A stretch of DNA of 64,000 bases from Aeribacillus composti (lineage in GTDB: Bacteria > Bacillota > Bacilli > Bacillales > Aeribacillaceae). A program made the translations under genes and the position numbers. The notes beneath the pieces are model-generated. The model was not told where the DNA came from, ran no database searches, and was given only the letters and a program-made list of their open reading frames with translations. The DNA is taken from positions 62,001 to 126,000 of the forward strand of contig NZ_VISS01000001.1 of the NCBI RefSeq assembly GCF_007827555.1, read 5' to 3'. Shown here piece after piece: positions 10,933 to 18,971 of this stretch. Numbering within the stretch: position 1 is the stretch's first letter; every line of letters starts with the position of its first letter.

Positions 10933-10943
10933 TCACCATAGCA

Positions 10944-11894
10944 TTATTCGTTAGGCAATTTCCCTGTTTTCTTATATTCTTCCACATATTTTAAAACTTT
11001 ATTTTTAAATTCTTTATCTACTAGAGGGCTGAACTTCCCTAAATCAATCACACCATCTTGAAAATCAAAATATAAATTCCCGCTTTCCAGTTCGCCTTTT
11101 ATAAATTTTTTTGCGACTAATAAATACAACTCATCCACATGCTGTACTGTGCTTGTTAAAACCATTTGTTCGCCCAAATCACTTTGATCTGAAACAAAGC
11201 CAATTGAATATATTCCTTTTTCCTTCACTTTTTCGATCACTGGCACGTTGTATCTGTCGCCTGCCGGATAAACAACATCTACATTTTCTGCGACAAGCTT
11301 ATCGAGCTTCTCAAGCGCCAAGTCAACATGATCAAACCCTTGGACATATTCAATGTGAATGGTTACGTTTGGATTTTCAAATTGCGCCCCTTGATAAAAC
11401 CCCTCCACTTCAGGCTGCCACTCAAAAGCGGCAATAATTCCGATTTCGTTTGTTTTTGTCATATGTGCTGCCACCATTCCTGCGAAAAAGCCCATGGCAT
11501 GCGCCTCAAAATTTAAACTTGTGGCATTCGGGCCTTTTGCATCACCATTAAAAAAAACGAAATGAATATCTGGATATTGATCCAGCAAATCTCTAAAAAA
11601 ACCCTCATATTCGTGACCGTGCCCGATAATTAAATTAACTCCCTTTCCGTGAAATTCTTCGACCGCCTCCCTCACCGCCGCTTCGGAATTCATTCCTTCT
11701 TTATAAAAAACATCTACATTCAGCTCAGACTGAATTTTTAACAGCCCTTTATACCCTTTTGTCCCCCAAACTTGATCATTAATCGTTTCAGGAACGAGCA
11801 AACCCACCTTTTTCAGTTTTCCTTTTTCTGATGCTTGTCCGCAGCCAACGAGAAATAATAAAATAAAAATGATCACAAACATTTTTTTATACAT
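10944..11894 (-). CDS. med: Med, BMP-type lipoprotein, positive regulator of comK
   Basis: Substrate-binding-like lipoprotein of the basic membrane protein (BMP) family; in B. subtilis Med raises comK expression. From the ATG at 11894, behind AAAGGAG, it has 316 residues. A signal peptide with lipobox F-L-V-G-C is at about residues 15-19. The BMP core is visible as KVGLLVPETINDQVWGTKGY and IGHGHEYEGFFRDL. The comZ gene that follows med in B. subtilis is not found. Confidence 0.85.
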   Translation of the reverse strand: MYKKMFVIIFILLFLVGCGQASEKGKLKKVGLLVPETINDQVWGTKGYKGLLKIQSELNVDVFYKEGMNSEAAVREAVEEFHGKGVNLIIGHGHEYEGFFRDLLDQYPDIHFVFFNGDAKGPNATSLNFEAHAMGFFAGMVAAHMTKTNEIGIIAAFEWQPEVEGFYQGAQFENPNVTIHIEYVQGFDHVDLALEKLDKLVAENVDVVYPAGDRYNVPVIEKVKEKGIYSIGFVSDQSDLGEQMVLTSTVQHVDELYLLVAKKFIKGELESGNLYFDFQDGVIDLGKFSPLVDKEFKNKVLKYVEEYKKTGKLPNE

Positions 11895-12168
11895 ACCAAG
11901 CAACTCCTTTAAACCAGTGAACTGCATCATCATTGAAATGGTGAGGTTTCTCAATAATCGAAATGATTACATATCGATCTCAGCTAAGTTCAAAACGATC
12001 TTTTGAATTTACGGTCAATTTGATTGTCACGAAATATAGCTTATGAGGCGTTTCTCTAGGAAGCTTCCTCTTTAACACGATGTATATTTAGTACTAAAAT
12101 TTTCACGTTTCACTTCATTCCTCTTTTATTTTGCTATACGCCGTCAATGAAGTAAAGAAATTTTATAT

Positions 12169-13017
12169 TTAGGTATAAAGTCTGCGTGTATTTTGCAGGA
12201 AAAAATCTTTTAATTCTTGCAAACTCTTTTCAATGTTTTCGACCGTCTTTGGAACAACTAAATGATGTTCGCTTTTCGATATAGGCATGTAAATGTAATG
12301 AAAAATGTCAAAAAAGCTCATCACCTTCTTGATGCGCTCTTTGTCATCGGAAATCAAGTAAATTGTTTTTTTCGCAAACAAATCTTCGTCAAATTCTGTT
12401 AACACCGGAACTATTTCATCAATATGAAGAATGTCGCGAATGACAATTTTTTCATTCGCATTCGTCTTGGAACGGCTGATGCCTGTACATTCCAACAAAC
12501 TGTTCGAAATCCAATGGCCTAGCGGCTGCCAAGGTCCGAAAACGGTTGGAAGATAAACAAATAAATAAGGGAAAGTCCATTTTTGTCCTATTTGCTGCAT
12601 CCAGCTGTCAATTTCTTCATCCCTATCTTCCTGCGGATTCTCTCCTTCAAGAGAAAATATAAAAATAATCGGAGTCTGCTTGAGGGATGCGATTTCGACC
12701 GTTTTTTCCAATCGGTGTTTTTCAGCTTCATCGTCTATCGGTTGATGATCTGTTTGACAATAATAAATCAAATCATATTGCTTTTTGGAAGCATCCTCTA
12801 TCCAGCTGTCTTCTTCCAATAAATGAAAATGTGCGTTCCGCCCGAGCCACATCATTTCTTCTTCGCATATTTTTTTTTGCAACGGATTTTTAGGAACGAT
12901 TACCACTCCATCGACTAGTAATCCTTCCTCTACCAGTTTTGAACATATATGAAAGCCTTCAAATTGATGAACCCCAACAATTAAAATATGTTTACACTGC
13001 TTTAAGGCAGTTGACAT
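12169..13017 (-). CDS. yjaV: NAD-binding epimerase-like protein YjaV
   Basis: A 282-residue protein with an N-terminal Rossmann start (HILIVGVHQFEGFHICSKLV), where the usual GxxGxxG is degenerate (G-V-H-Q-F-E-G), and a later VYLPTVFGPWQPLGHW segment like that of NAD-dependent epimerases. The catalytic YxxxK is not clear, so activity is uncertain. It starts at an ATG behind AAAGGAGG. Position between yjaU and med supports the YjaV name. It may be a non-catalytic or ligand-binding SDR relative. Confidence 0.65.
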   Translation of the reverse strand: MSTALKQCKHILIVGVHQFEGFHICSKLVEEGLLVDGVVIVPKNPLQKKICEEEMMWLGRNAHFHLLEEDSWIEDASKKQYDLIYYCQTDHQPIDDEAEKHRLEKTVEIASLKQTPIIFIFSLEGENPQEDRDEEIDSWMQQIGQKWTFPYLFVYLPTVFGPWQPLGHWISNSLLECTGISRSKTNANEKIVIRDILHIDEIVPVLTEFDEDLFAKKTIYLISDDKERIKKVMSFFDIFHYIYMPISKSEHHLVVPKTVENIEKSLQELKDFFLQNTRRLYT

Positions 13018-13156
13018 TTTGAAAACCTCCTTTATGAAAAAACTATTATTGTATCGTATGCGAAAAAAGAAAAGATTAGTCCAATGCCCTTTTCAAACAA
13101 AAAGGGGGCAGCCTGCTCACTTATTGAGCATTTTCGCCCAGTCCTCAATTCCATTT

Positions 13157-13894
13157 CTATAAGATTCTTTCATGCTCTTTGTAAAAACTTCTTATCATAT
13201 CATGGATCCGATTTATATTTTCCTGGAAATAAAATGTGAATTGAATTGGAGCTTTCAGCTGCTTTCTCCATTCCTCATATTTTTTTCCATGAATTTTATA
13301 GGAATAGCTTCCCCCGTTCATTTTCTGCCAGATGCCTACAGGTATTTTTGATACAAAGTCTTGTATACGGACAAAGGGATAATGGGTGACAGCTTTTTCT
13401 TCTAATTGGTAAGCTTTTGATAGTTCTTTTATCATTTGTTTGTAAAAAAATTTATTCTTTTTCTCTTCCGCTATTTGGGCTTTTATGTCCAAACAAGGAT
13501 TGATCATCACCGATGAACGGATGGAATTTGGCATCTCTTCCATCAACTGCAGCGCAACGAGTGCTCCTATACCTTCAGACAGTATATGGATTTTTTTATT
13601 TAAAATTTCTTGTTTCATGACAAGATGATAAAGCTGTTTTGCCAACAAAACGGCGTGAGAGCTGCCCCAATGGCGTCCGTAAAGATTGGAATGAAACAAT
13701 GTATATCCGCAGCTTTTTAACGTATTGATCAGCTGACGCCGCCCGTAATGCTCCAACCAGTAGCTTGAACCATTTTCAACAAAATGGGTTCGATCGCCAA
13801 TGATCAAGATGCCGAATCCGTTCGGCTTTTCCGGAAGATGAATGACATTCCACTCGTTTTCAATTTGAAAAAATCTTTCCGAAACACCTTCCAT
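13157..13894 (-). CDS. yjaU: Alpha/beta hydrolase-like protein YjaU
   Basis: The ATG at 13894, behind GGTGG, gives 245 residues and avoids a long hydrophobic extension that has no ribosome binding site. The alpha/beta-hydrolase layout is visible: a first strand GFGILIIGDRTHF, then KIHILSEGIGALVALQLMEE, the expected nucleophile elbow, which reads S-E-G-I-G and so fits G/S-x-S-x-G only loosely. A catalytic role is therefore uncertain. Position between yjzD and yjaV matches B. subtilis yjaU. Confidence 0.65.
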   Translation of the reverse strand: MEGVSERFFQIENEWNVIHLPEKPNGFGILIIGDRTHFVENGSSYWLEHYGRRQLINTLKSCGYTLFHSNLYGRHWGSSHAVLLAKQLYHLVMKQEILNKKIHILSEGIGALVALQLMEEMPNSIRSSVMINPCLDIKAQIAEEKKNKFFYKQMIKELSKAYQLEEKAVTHYPFVRIQDFVSKIPVGIWQKMNGGSYSYKIHGKKYEEWRKQLKAPIQFTFYFQENINRIHDMIRSFYKEHERIL

Positions 13895-14040
13895 TTGCCC
13901 ACCACCTTTCCATCGATGACCTTTTATAATGTATGTACGAAATGTCAAAAAGGCTCGCAAAAAAATCGCGAAACAACCGTTTTCATGAAAAATGTTGTAT
14001 GATAATATAAGTAAAGACAGGAATAAACGAGGTGAAGATA

Positions 14041-14223
14041 ATGAGATATTTCGCAACATTTTTTTGGACGTTTTTGCTTGTCAACATGGCCAGCTATGTT
14101 GTTTCTTCCATGACAGGCTCTGCATTCCATTTTTCAACAGCAATTATAATCTCTGTTGTTTTTACCGTACTTCTCTTTATAATTGGGGAGTTAATTCCGG
14201 CTGAACCTTCAGAAGAGCATTAA
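14041..14223 (+). CDS. yjzD: Small membrane protein YjzD (DUF2929)
   Basis: A 60-residue protein with two hydrophobic helices (about residues 5-25 and 33-53) separated by SSMTGSAFHFS. The ATG at 14041 behind GAGGTGAAG is preferred to the GTG three codons earlier. It matches the DUF2929 small proteins found next to yjaU in Bacilli. Function unknown. Confidence 0.8.
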   Translation: MRYFATFFWTFLLVNMASYVVSSMTGSAFHFSTAIIISVVFTVLLFIIGELIPAEPSEEH

Positions 14224-14230
14224 GAATTTG

Positions 14231-14263
14231 TCGAAATTGGCGAATTGCCAATTTCTTTTTATT
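14231..14263 (+). terminator. Terminator of yjzD
   Basis: A 9-bp stem GAAATTGGC/GCCAATTTC is followed by TTTTTATTT. Confidence 0.8.
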
Positions 14264-14347
14264 TAAAACGAAAATCAGCGATTAGATGCCTGCTGCTATC
14301 GGCGAAGCCTCACTTGTTACGCCATAATATAGACAAATTCAAAAAAA

Positions 14348-14433
14348 GGGGATAGTCTAATAAGTCATTTTTGGGCTTAAGACATCCCCTGTGATTTTTT
14401 GTTTTCAATGGAGATTTGTCTTTGGACAGACCC
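14348..14433. repeat. Diverged, shortened copy of the MITE-like repeat
   Basis: It shares GGGG-x-TAGTCTAATAAGTC, an inner ATCCCC arm, GATTTTTTGTTTTCAATGG and a GACAGACCC end with the two near-identical copies at 60.3 and 63.6 kb. It is about 35-40 bp shorter because the middle part is missing. The ends are imperfect inverted repeats (GGGG..GTCT..AAGTC). There is no coding capacity. Confidence 0.75.
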
Positions 14434-14570
14434 TTACCAGTTAACATATACGTCAGTATAATTAAGATTTCAGCCTAGCAAATTTACATGAAGCTGTTAC
14501 GTATACGTCAGCACAACTAAGATTGGCGGAAAAACTTATAAATCACTACACTTTTCCAATTATAGTTTTC
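14434..14570. other. Non-coding spacer with a direct repeat
   Basis: Two related segments start at about 14445 and 14500, each reading TATACGTCAG followed by an imperfectly conserved tail ending AACTAAGATT or similar. They are spaced about 55 nt apart. No gene is visible. The origin is unknown; an eroded mobile element is possible given the flanking MITE copy. Confidence 0.4.
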
Positions 14571-14713
14571 TAGTCTTTTAGGCAGAATCAGGCTTGCTTA
14601 GCTGTGCAATCTCCCCATGAAACTAGCCTGATAGGAATCTCGCCCTGTTTTTAGTCTCCGAATCAGATTCCCCGCCACCAGGACACAGTTTCCTATGTCT
14701 ACATGGTCCGCAC
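14570..14713 (-). ncRNA. Structured non-coding segment directly behind the clpB terminator
   Basis: On the minus strand it begins GTGCGGACC right after the T run of the clpB terminator. Three stems are visible: a 7-bp hairpin with a GAAA tetraloop (14682-14699), GGAATC pairing with GATTCC (14634-14639 with 14666-14671), and AGCCTGAT pairing with ATCAGGCT (14625-14632 with 14587-14594). It is more GC-rich than its surroundings. The family is not recognised; it could be an intron or IS end, or an independent RNA. Confidence 0.4.
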
Positions 14714-14748
14714 AAAAAAAAGAACCCTCCTCGATTGAGAAGGGTTTT
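14714..14748 (-). terminator. Terminator of clpB
   Basis: AAAACCCTTCTC and an imperfect GAGGAGGGTT arm form a stem followed by TTCTTTTTTTT on the minus strand. Confidence 0.85.
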
Positions 14749-14763
14749 AATATCCATTTATAG

Positions 14764-17403
14764 CTATTCTAATTTTGCTGCTCCGCTCTTCTCATGAGCA
14801 TGCAAATCCGTTTTTATAACAATTTCTTCATTTTCTACCCCTAACAGAACTTGGTCACGATCATGAACGGTTCCAGCAATAACCGCTTTCGCAAGTTTTG
14901 TCTCTACATGCTTTTGAATAAACCGTTTCAGCGGCCGTGCGCCAAATACAGGATCAAATCCTCTTTTTGCAATGAATTCCTTCGCTTCATCTGTAATCTT
15001 TAGTGTAAGTTGTTTATGGGATAGGCGCGCTTGAAGCTCTTTTAAAAGTTTTTCTACTATTCCTTTTACTTCGTTCATTGTTAAAGGCTTGAACAGGATC
15101 GTGTCATCAATCCGGTTTAAAAATTCCGGCCGGAAATGCATGGAGAGCTCATCAAGAACTTTCTTTTTCGCTTCGTCTGTTATTTCCCCCTCATCATTTA
15201 AACCGGAGAGCAAATGCTGAGAACCGATGTTGGATGTCATAATGATCACTGTATTTTTAAAATCAACTGTTCTTCCTTTCGAATCGGTCACCCTGCCGTC
15301 ATCAAGCATTTGCAGCAATATGTTAAACACTTCTGGGTGAGCCTTTTCGATTTCGTCCAGTAATATAACCGAGTACGGATGTCTCCGAACTTTTTCCGTC
15401 AGCTGTCCTCCTTCTTCATATCCGACATAACCCGGAGGTGCGCCGATCAGCCTTGAGACAGAATGTTTTTCCATATACTCCGACATATCAATGCGGACTA
15501 TTTCGTCCTCGCTGTCAAAAAGCGCTTCTGCCAATGCTTTCGCCAGCTCCGTTTTCCCGACCCCTGTCGGACCTAAAAAGAGGAAGGAGCCGATCGGCCT
15601 GTTCGGATCTTTTATGCCTGCCCGCGCACGCAAAACTGCATCCGATACTAATTCAACTGCATCGTCTTGCCCGATGACCCTTTCTTTTAATATTTGTTCA
15701 AGCTTCAGAAGCTTTTCTCTTTCCCCTTGTACAAGCTTTGCTACCGGAATGCCAGTCCATCTTGACACAATACCGGCAATTTCCTCTTCTGTTACTTCCT
15801 CGCGAAGCATCTTGTTTTCCTCTTTCTGCTTCATTTCTTCTTCCAGCTGTTTGATTTGTTTTTCCAGCGCCGGAATTTTTCCATGGCGCAGCTCAGCCGC
15901 TTTGTTTAAATCGTATTCATTTTCAGCATCAGCTAAATCTCTGCGTGCTTTTTCCAGCTCTTCCCTCAAGCTTCTAAGCTGTTGAATACCTTCGACTTCA
16001 AGCTGCCATTTCGCCTTCATTTCATTTGCTTTCTCTTTTAAATTTGCAAGTTCCTTTTGCAACTCTTCCAATCTGATTCGGCTGATGTCATCCGTTTCTT
16101 TTTTCAATGCAGCCTCTTCAATTTCAAGCTGCATAATCCTTCTCGTCACTTCATCAAGTTCTGTCGGCATTGAATCTATTTCCGTGCGGATCATCGCGCA
16201 TGCTTCATCGATTAAATCAATCGCTTTATCAGGCAGGAAGCGTTCTGTAATATAGCGGTGCGAGAGCTCACTCGCAGCTACAATCGCCGAATCATGAATT
16301 TTGACTCCATGATGGATTTCAAACCGTTCTTTTAGTCCTCGTAAAATAGAAATCGTGTCTTCCACAGACGGTTCGCTCACAAGCACCTGTTGAAAACGCC
16401 GCTCAAGCGCCGGATCTTTTTCAATATACTTGCGATGTTCATCAAGTGTCGTTGCTCCTATGCAGTGCAGCTCACCTCTCGCAAGCATCGGCTTTAACAT
16501 GTTGCCGGCATCCATCGCTCCTTCTGTTTTGCCGGCCCCGACTATTGTGTGCAATTCATCAATAAATAAAATAATCCGTCCATCGCTCTTTTTAATTTCT
16601 TGCAAAACAGCTTTTAATCTTTCTTCAAATTCTCCGCGAAACTTGGCTCCCGCAATGAGCGAGCTCATATCTAAAGCAAATATTGTTTTATCTTTTAATC
16701 CCTCCGGTACATCTTTTCGTACAATCCGATGGGCTAATCCTTCCACGATCGCTGTTTTTCCAACCCCTGGTTCACCGATTAACACCGGGTTGTTTTTCGT
16801 TTTTCTTGATAAAATTCGGATCACGCGCCGAATTTCTTGATCACGGCCAATGACAGGGTCAATTTTTCCTTCTTTCACCTCTTTAACTAAATCACGGCCG
16901 TATTTCTCCAATACTTCATAAGTGCTTTCTGGATTAGGTGATGTCACCCGAGCATTCCCCCTTATTTCCTTTAACACTTTCAATATGGCAGCTTTTGTTA
17001 AGTGATATTGCTGAAAAAGCTCTCTCACTTCTTTTGAGCTCGATTCGGAAAATGCCAATATAATATGTTCAACTGATAAATAATCATCTTGAAAATCTTT
17101 CCTTATTTCGTCCGCTTTTGCAAAAGCTTCTGAAAGAGTACGGGAAATATAAATACTTACCTCACCGTTTCCGTGAACAGATATTTTCGGCTTTTTTTGT
17201 AAATACTCGTTGATCGCTGACTCAATTTGTTGTACAGGACATTTAAGTTTTTCTAAAATTCTTGGAAAAATCCCGTCAGACTGCCGCAGAAAAGCAAGTA
17301 AAATATGAAATTCATCCACTTCTTGATGTTCATGTTCTTTTGCGATTTTTTGAGCTTCTACCAGACCTTTTTGCAGCTTCTCCGTGAATTGATTTACATC
17401 CAT
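14764..17403 (-). CDS. clpB: Disaggregase chaperone ClpB
   Basis: Hexameric AAA+ machine that threads aggregated proteins with the help of DnaK. It has 879 residues. Domains in order: the N-domain repeats (1-145); AAA-1 with Walker A GEPGVGKT near 205 and Walker [10 protein letters not shown]; the coiled-coil M-domain (about 400-525, rich in E, K, L); AAA-2 with Walker A GPTGVGKT near 605 and Walker [12 protein letters not shown]; and the C-terminal D2-small domain ([20 protein letters not shown]). No ClpP-binding IGF-type loop was seen, as expected for ClpB. It is a single gene under a CtsR box. Confidence 0.96.
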   Translation of the reverse strand: MDVNQFTEKLQKGLVEAQKIAKEHEHQEVDEFHILLAFLRQSDGIFPRILEKLKCPVQQIESAINEYLQKKPKISVHGNGEVSIYISRTLSEAFAKADEIRKDFQDDYLSVEHIILAFSESSSKEVRELFQQYHLTKAAILKVLKEIRGNARVTSPNPESTYEVLEKYGRDLVKEVKEGKIDPVIGRDQEIRRVIRILSRKTKNNPVLIGEPGVGKTAIVEGLAHRIVRKDVPEGLKDKTIFALDMSSLIAGAKFRGEFEERLKAVLQEIKKSDGRIILFIDELHTIVGAGKTEGAMDAGNMLKPMLARGELHCIGATTLDEHRKYIEKDPALERRFQQVLVSEPSVEDTISILRGLKERFEIHHGVKIHDSAIVAASELSHRYITERFLPDKAIDLIDEACAMIRTEIDSMPTELDEVTRRIMQLEIEEAALKKETDDISRIRLEELQKELANLKEKANEMKAKWQLEVEGIQQLRSLREELEKARRDLADAENEYDLNKAAELRHGKIPALEKQIKQLEEEMKQKEENKMLREEVTEEEIAGIVSRWTGIPVAKLVQGEREKLLKLEQILKERVIGQDDAVELVSDAVLRARAGIKDPNRPIGSFLFLGPTGVGKTELAKALAEALFDSEDEIVRIDMSEYMEKHSVSRLIGAPPGYVGYEEGGQLTEKVRRHPYSVILLDEIEKAHPEVFNILLQMLDDGRVTDSKGRTVDFKNTVIIMTSNIGSQHLLSGLNDEGEITDEAKKKVLDELSMHFRPEFLNRIDDTILFKPLTMNEVKGIVEKLLKELQARLSHKQLTLKITDEAKEFIAKRGFDPVFGARPLKRFIQKHVETKLAKAVIAGTVHDRDQVLLGVENEEIVIKTDLHAHEKSGAAKLE

Positions 17404-17419
17404 ACCGAAACGCCCCTAT

Positions 17420-17436
17420 TTTGACTTTTTTTGACC
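17420..17436 (-). promoter_or_regulatory. CtsR operator of clpB
   Basis: On the minus strand GGTCAAA-AAA-AGTCAAA is an exact direct heptad repeat of the CtsR consensus (RGTCAAA-N3-RGTCAAA). It ends about 16 nt before the clpB start, so CtsR would block transcription or initiation and release it on heat shock. Confidence 0.85.
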
Positions 17437-17473
17437 TTTAATTTTATTATAACTTCTTTATAAATCAAGTAAA

Positions 17474-17495
17474 GCCATTCGTTTTCCGAATGGCT
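17474..17495 (-). terminator. Hairpin after yjzC
   Basis: GCCATTCG and CGAATGGC form a perfect 8-bp stem; the following T tract on the minus strand is short. Confidence 0.5.
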
Positions 17496-17512
17496 TAGCG
17501 TTGTTCGAAATA

Positions 17513-17692
17513 TTACGGCTTGCGCTTATAGGTCCAAACCCGATTATGGTTGGATGTTTCGGGGAATCGATCTCCTGCTTTGAGTTCAACCTTTTTGGGA
17601 TCGACCACCATCGATCCGGTCTCGCCGACTTCGATGTAGATTCCGTTGTTAGGTGCTTTTTGACCAGGCCTGAATTGACGATTTTGACCCAT
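17513..17692 (-). CDS. yjzC: YjzC family small protein
   Basis: A 59-residue basic protein starting MGQNRQFRPGQKAPNNG and ending NRVWTYKRKP. This is the YjzC family, conserved beside argF in Bacilli. It has no hydrophobic segment. The GDRFPETSNHNRVW motif suggests a small beta-rich fold. Function unknown. It lies between the arginine operon and clpB on the same strand. Confidence 0.8.
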   Translation of the reverse strand: MGQNRQFRPGQKAPNNGIYIEVGETGSMVVDPKKVELKAGDRFPETSNHNRVWTYKRKP

Positions 17693-18010
17693 GAATCATC
17701 CCTCCTTGGACATTATTGTTGGCTATCAGAAGATTTTTCATGTATAGACAGAAACACCTTTGATAATTTTCATTATGTGATGTACTTCGAAACTTTACTC
17801 AACGCCCAAAATCGAACTCACTGCATATGGCATCCTTTTGAAAAAATTGTTTAAGCGTTCAAGCACCGAATGCTGGATCAAAAGCTCTTTTTACTGTTTC
17901 TGCGAGAATCATTATTTACAATCATTCCCAAAATCGTCTCACCTGTCGTTCTTTTTTGTCTGGATATATATGCAGTAGAGTAAAACCTTTCGCCCCGGTT
18001 TCAAAAGAAA
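17693..18010. other. Intergenic segment between argF and yjzC
   Basis: It includes the yjzC promoter region on the minus strand. I see no further gene or repeat. Confidence 0.5.
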
Positions 18011-18036
18011 AAAGCAGGAGATCATCCTGCTTTATC
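18009..18036 (-). terminator. Terminator of the arginine operon
   Basis: An AAAGCAGGA/TCCTGCTTT stem with a 5-nt loop is followed on the minus strand by TTTTCTTTTG. Confidence 0.85.
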
Positions 18037-18050
18037 AACGAAAGATCTTG

Positions 18051-18971
18051 TTAAGCCATAATTTCTTTTAAAATTGCTTTTTGCGCATGAAGGCGGTTTT
18101 CGGCCTGCAAAAATACCGCTGATTGGCTTCCGTCCATCACTTCATCTGTCACTTCCAAACCGCGCGCAGCCGGCAGGCAGTGAAGGAAGCTTGCATCTCG
18201 TTTTGCTTTTGCCAGCAAGGATTGATTTACTTGAAACGGTTTAAATGCTTTCATTCTTGCTTCTGTTTCTTCTTCCTGTCCCATGCTGACCCAAACGTCC
18301 GTATAAATAATATCAGCATCCTGAACCGCTTCGTCTGGATTATGAATTAATTCGACTTTCCCGCCCGTTTCGCCAGCAATTTCTTTCGCCTGTTTCAAAA
18401 TGCTTTCATTTGGCTCATAGCCTTCTGGGGCTGCGATCGTAAAATGAGCGCCAACTTTTGCGCAGCCAACCATAAGGGAGTGGGCGACATTGTTGCCGTC
18501 GCCAACATAAACGACTTTTACGTCTGAAAATTTGCCTTTCAGCTCATAAATTGTCAATAAATCAGCTAACGCTTGGCAAGGATGGTACAAGTCGCACAAA
18601 CCATTGATGACAGGGACAGTTGCATATTCGGCAAGCTCTTTGACCCGATTGTGGTCAGTTGTGCGGAGAAGAATGGCATCCACATATCGCGACAATACTC
18701 TCGCTGTATCAGCGATTGTCTCACCGCGCCCGAGCTGAAGCTCTTTTGAAGAAAGGGCAAGCGCATGTCCCCCTAATTGCAGCATTCCTACTTCAAAGGA
18801 GACACGAGTTCGAGTGGATGATTTTTCGAAAATCATCGCCAGCGTTTTCCCATGAAGGACGTTTGATAGCGGATTTTGCTTTAATTTCAATGCTTCCTCG
18901 AGCAAATATTGAATTTCTTCTGATGTAAAATCAAGTAGCTTTAAAACGTTACGACCTTTAAGTGTGCTCAT
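18051..18971 (-). CDS. argF: Ornithine carbamoyltransferase
   Basis: Makes citrulline from ornithine and carbamoyl phosphate. It has 306 residues. The carbamoyl phosphate site STRTRVSFE is near residue 52, HPCQ near 130, the ornithine-binding D-x-x-x-SMG as DVWVSMGQEEE near 225, and HCLPA near 263. It is the last gene of the arg operon and overlaps carB by 4 nt, so carbamoyl phosphate made by CarAB is used by the next translated product. Confidence 0.97.
   Translation of the reverse strand: MSTLKGRNVLKLLDFTSEEIQYLLEEALKLKQNPLSNVLHGKTLAMIFEKSSTRTRVSFEVGMLQLGGHALALSSKELQLGRGETIADTARVLSRYVDAILLRTTDHNRVKELAEYATVPVINGLCDLYHPCQALADLLTIYELKGKFSDVKVVYVGDGNNVAHSLMVGCAKVGAHFTIAAPEGYEPNESILKQAKEIAGETGGKVELIHNPDEAVQDADIIYTDVWVSMGQEEETEARMKAFKPFQVNQSLLAKAKRDASFLHCLPAARGLEVTDEVMDGSQSAVFLQAENRLHAQKAILKEIMA

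Noticed and set aside
15438-16840. Long open frames antisense to clpB
   Set aside because: They are shadows of a well-conserved coding strand with no ribosome binding sites.
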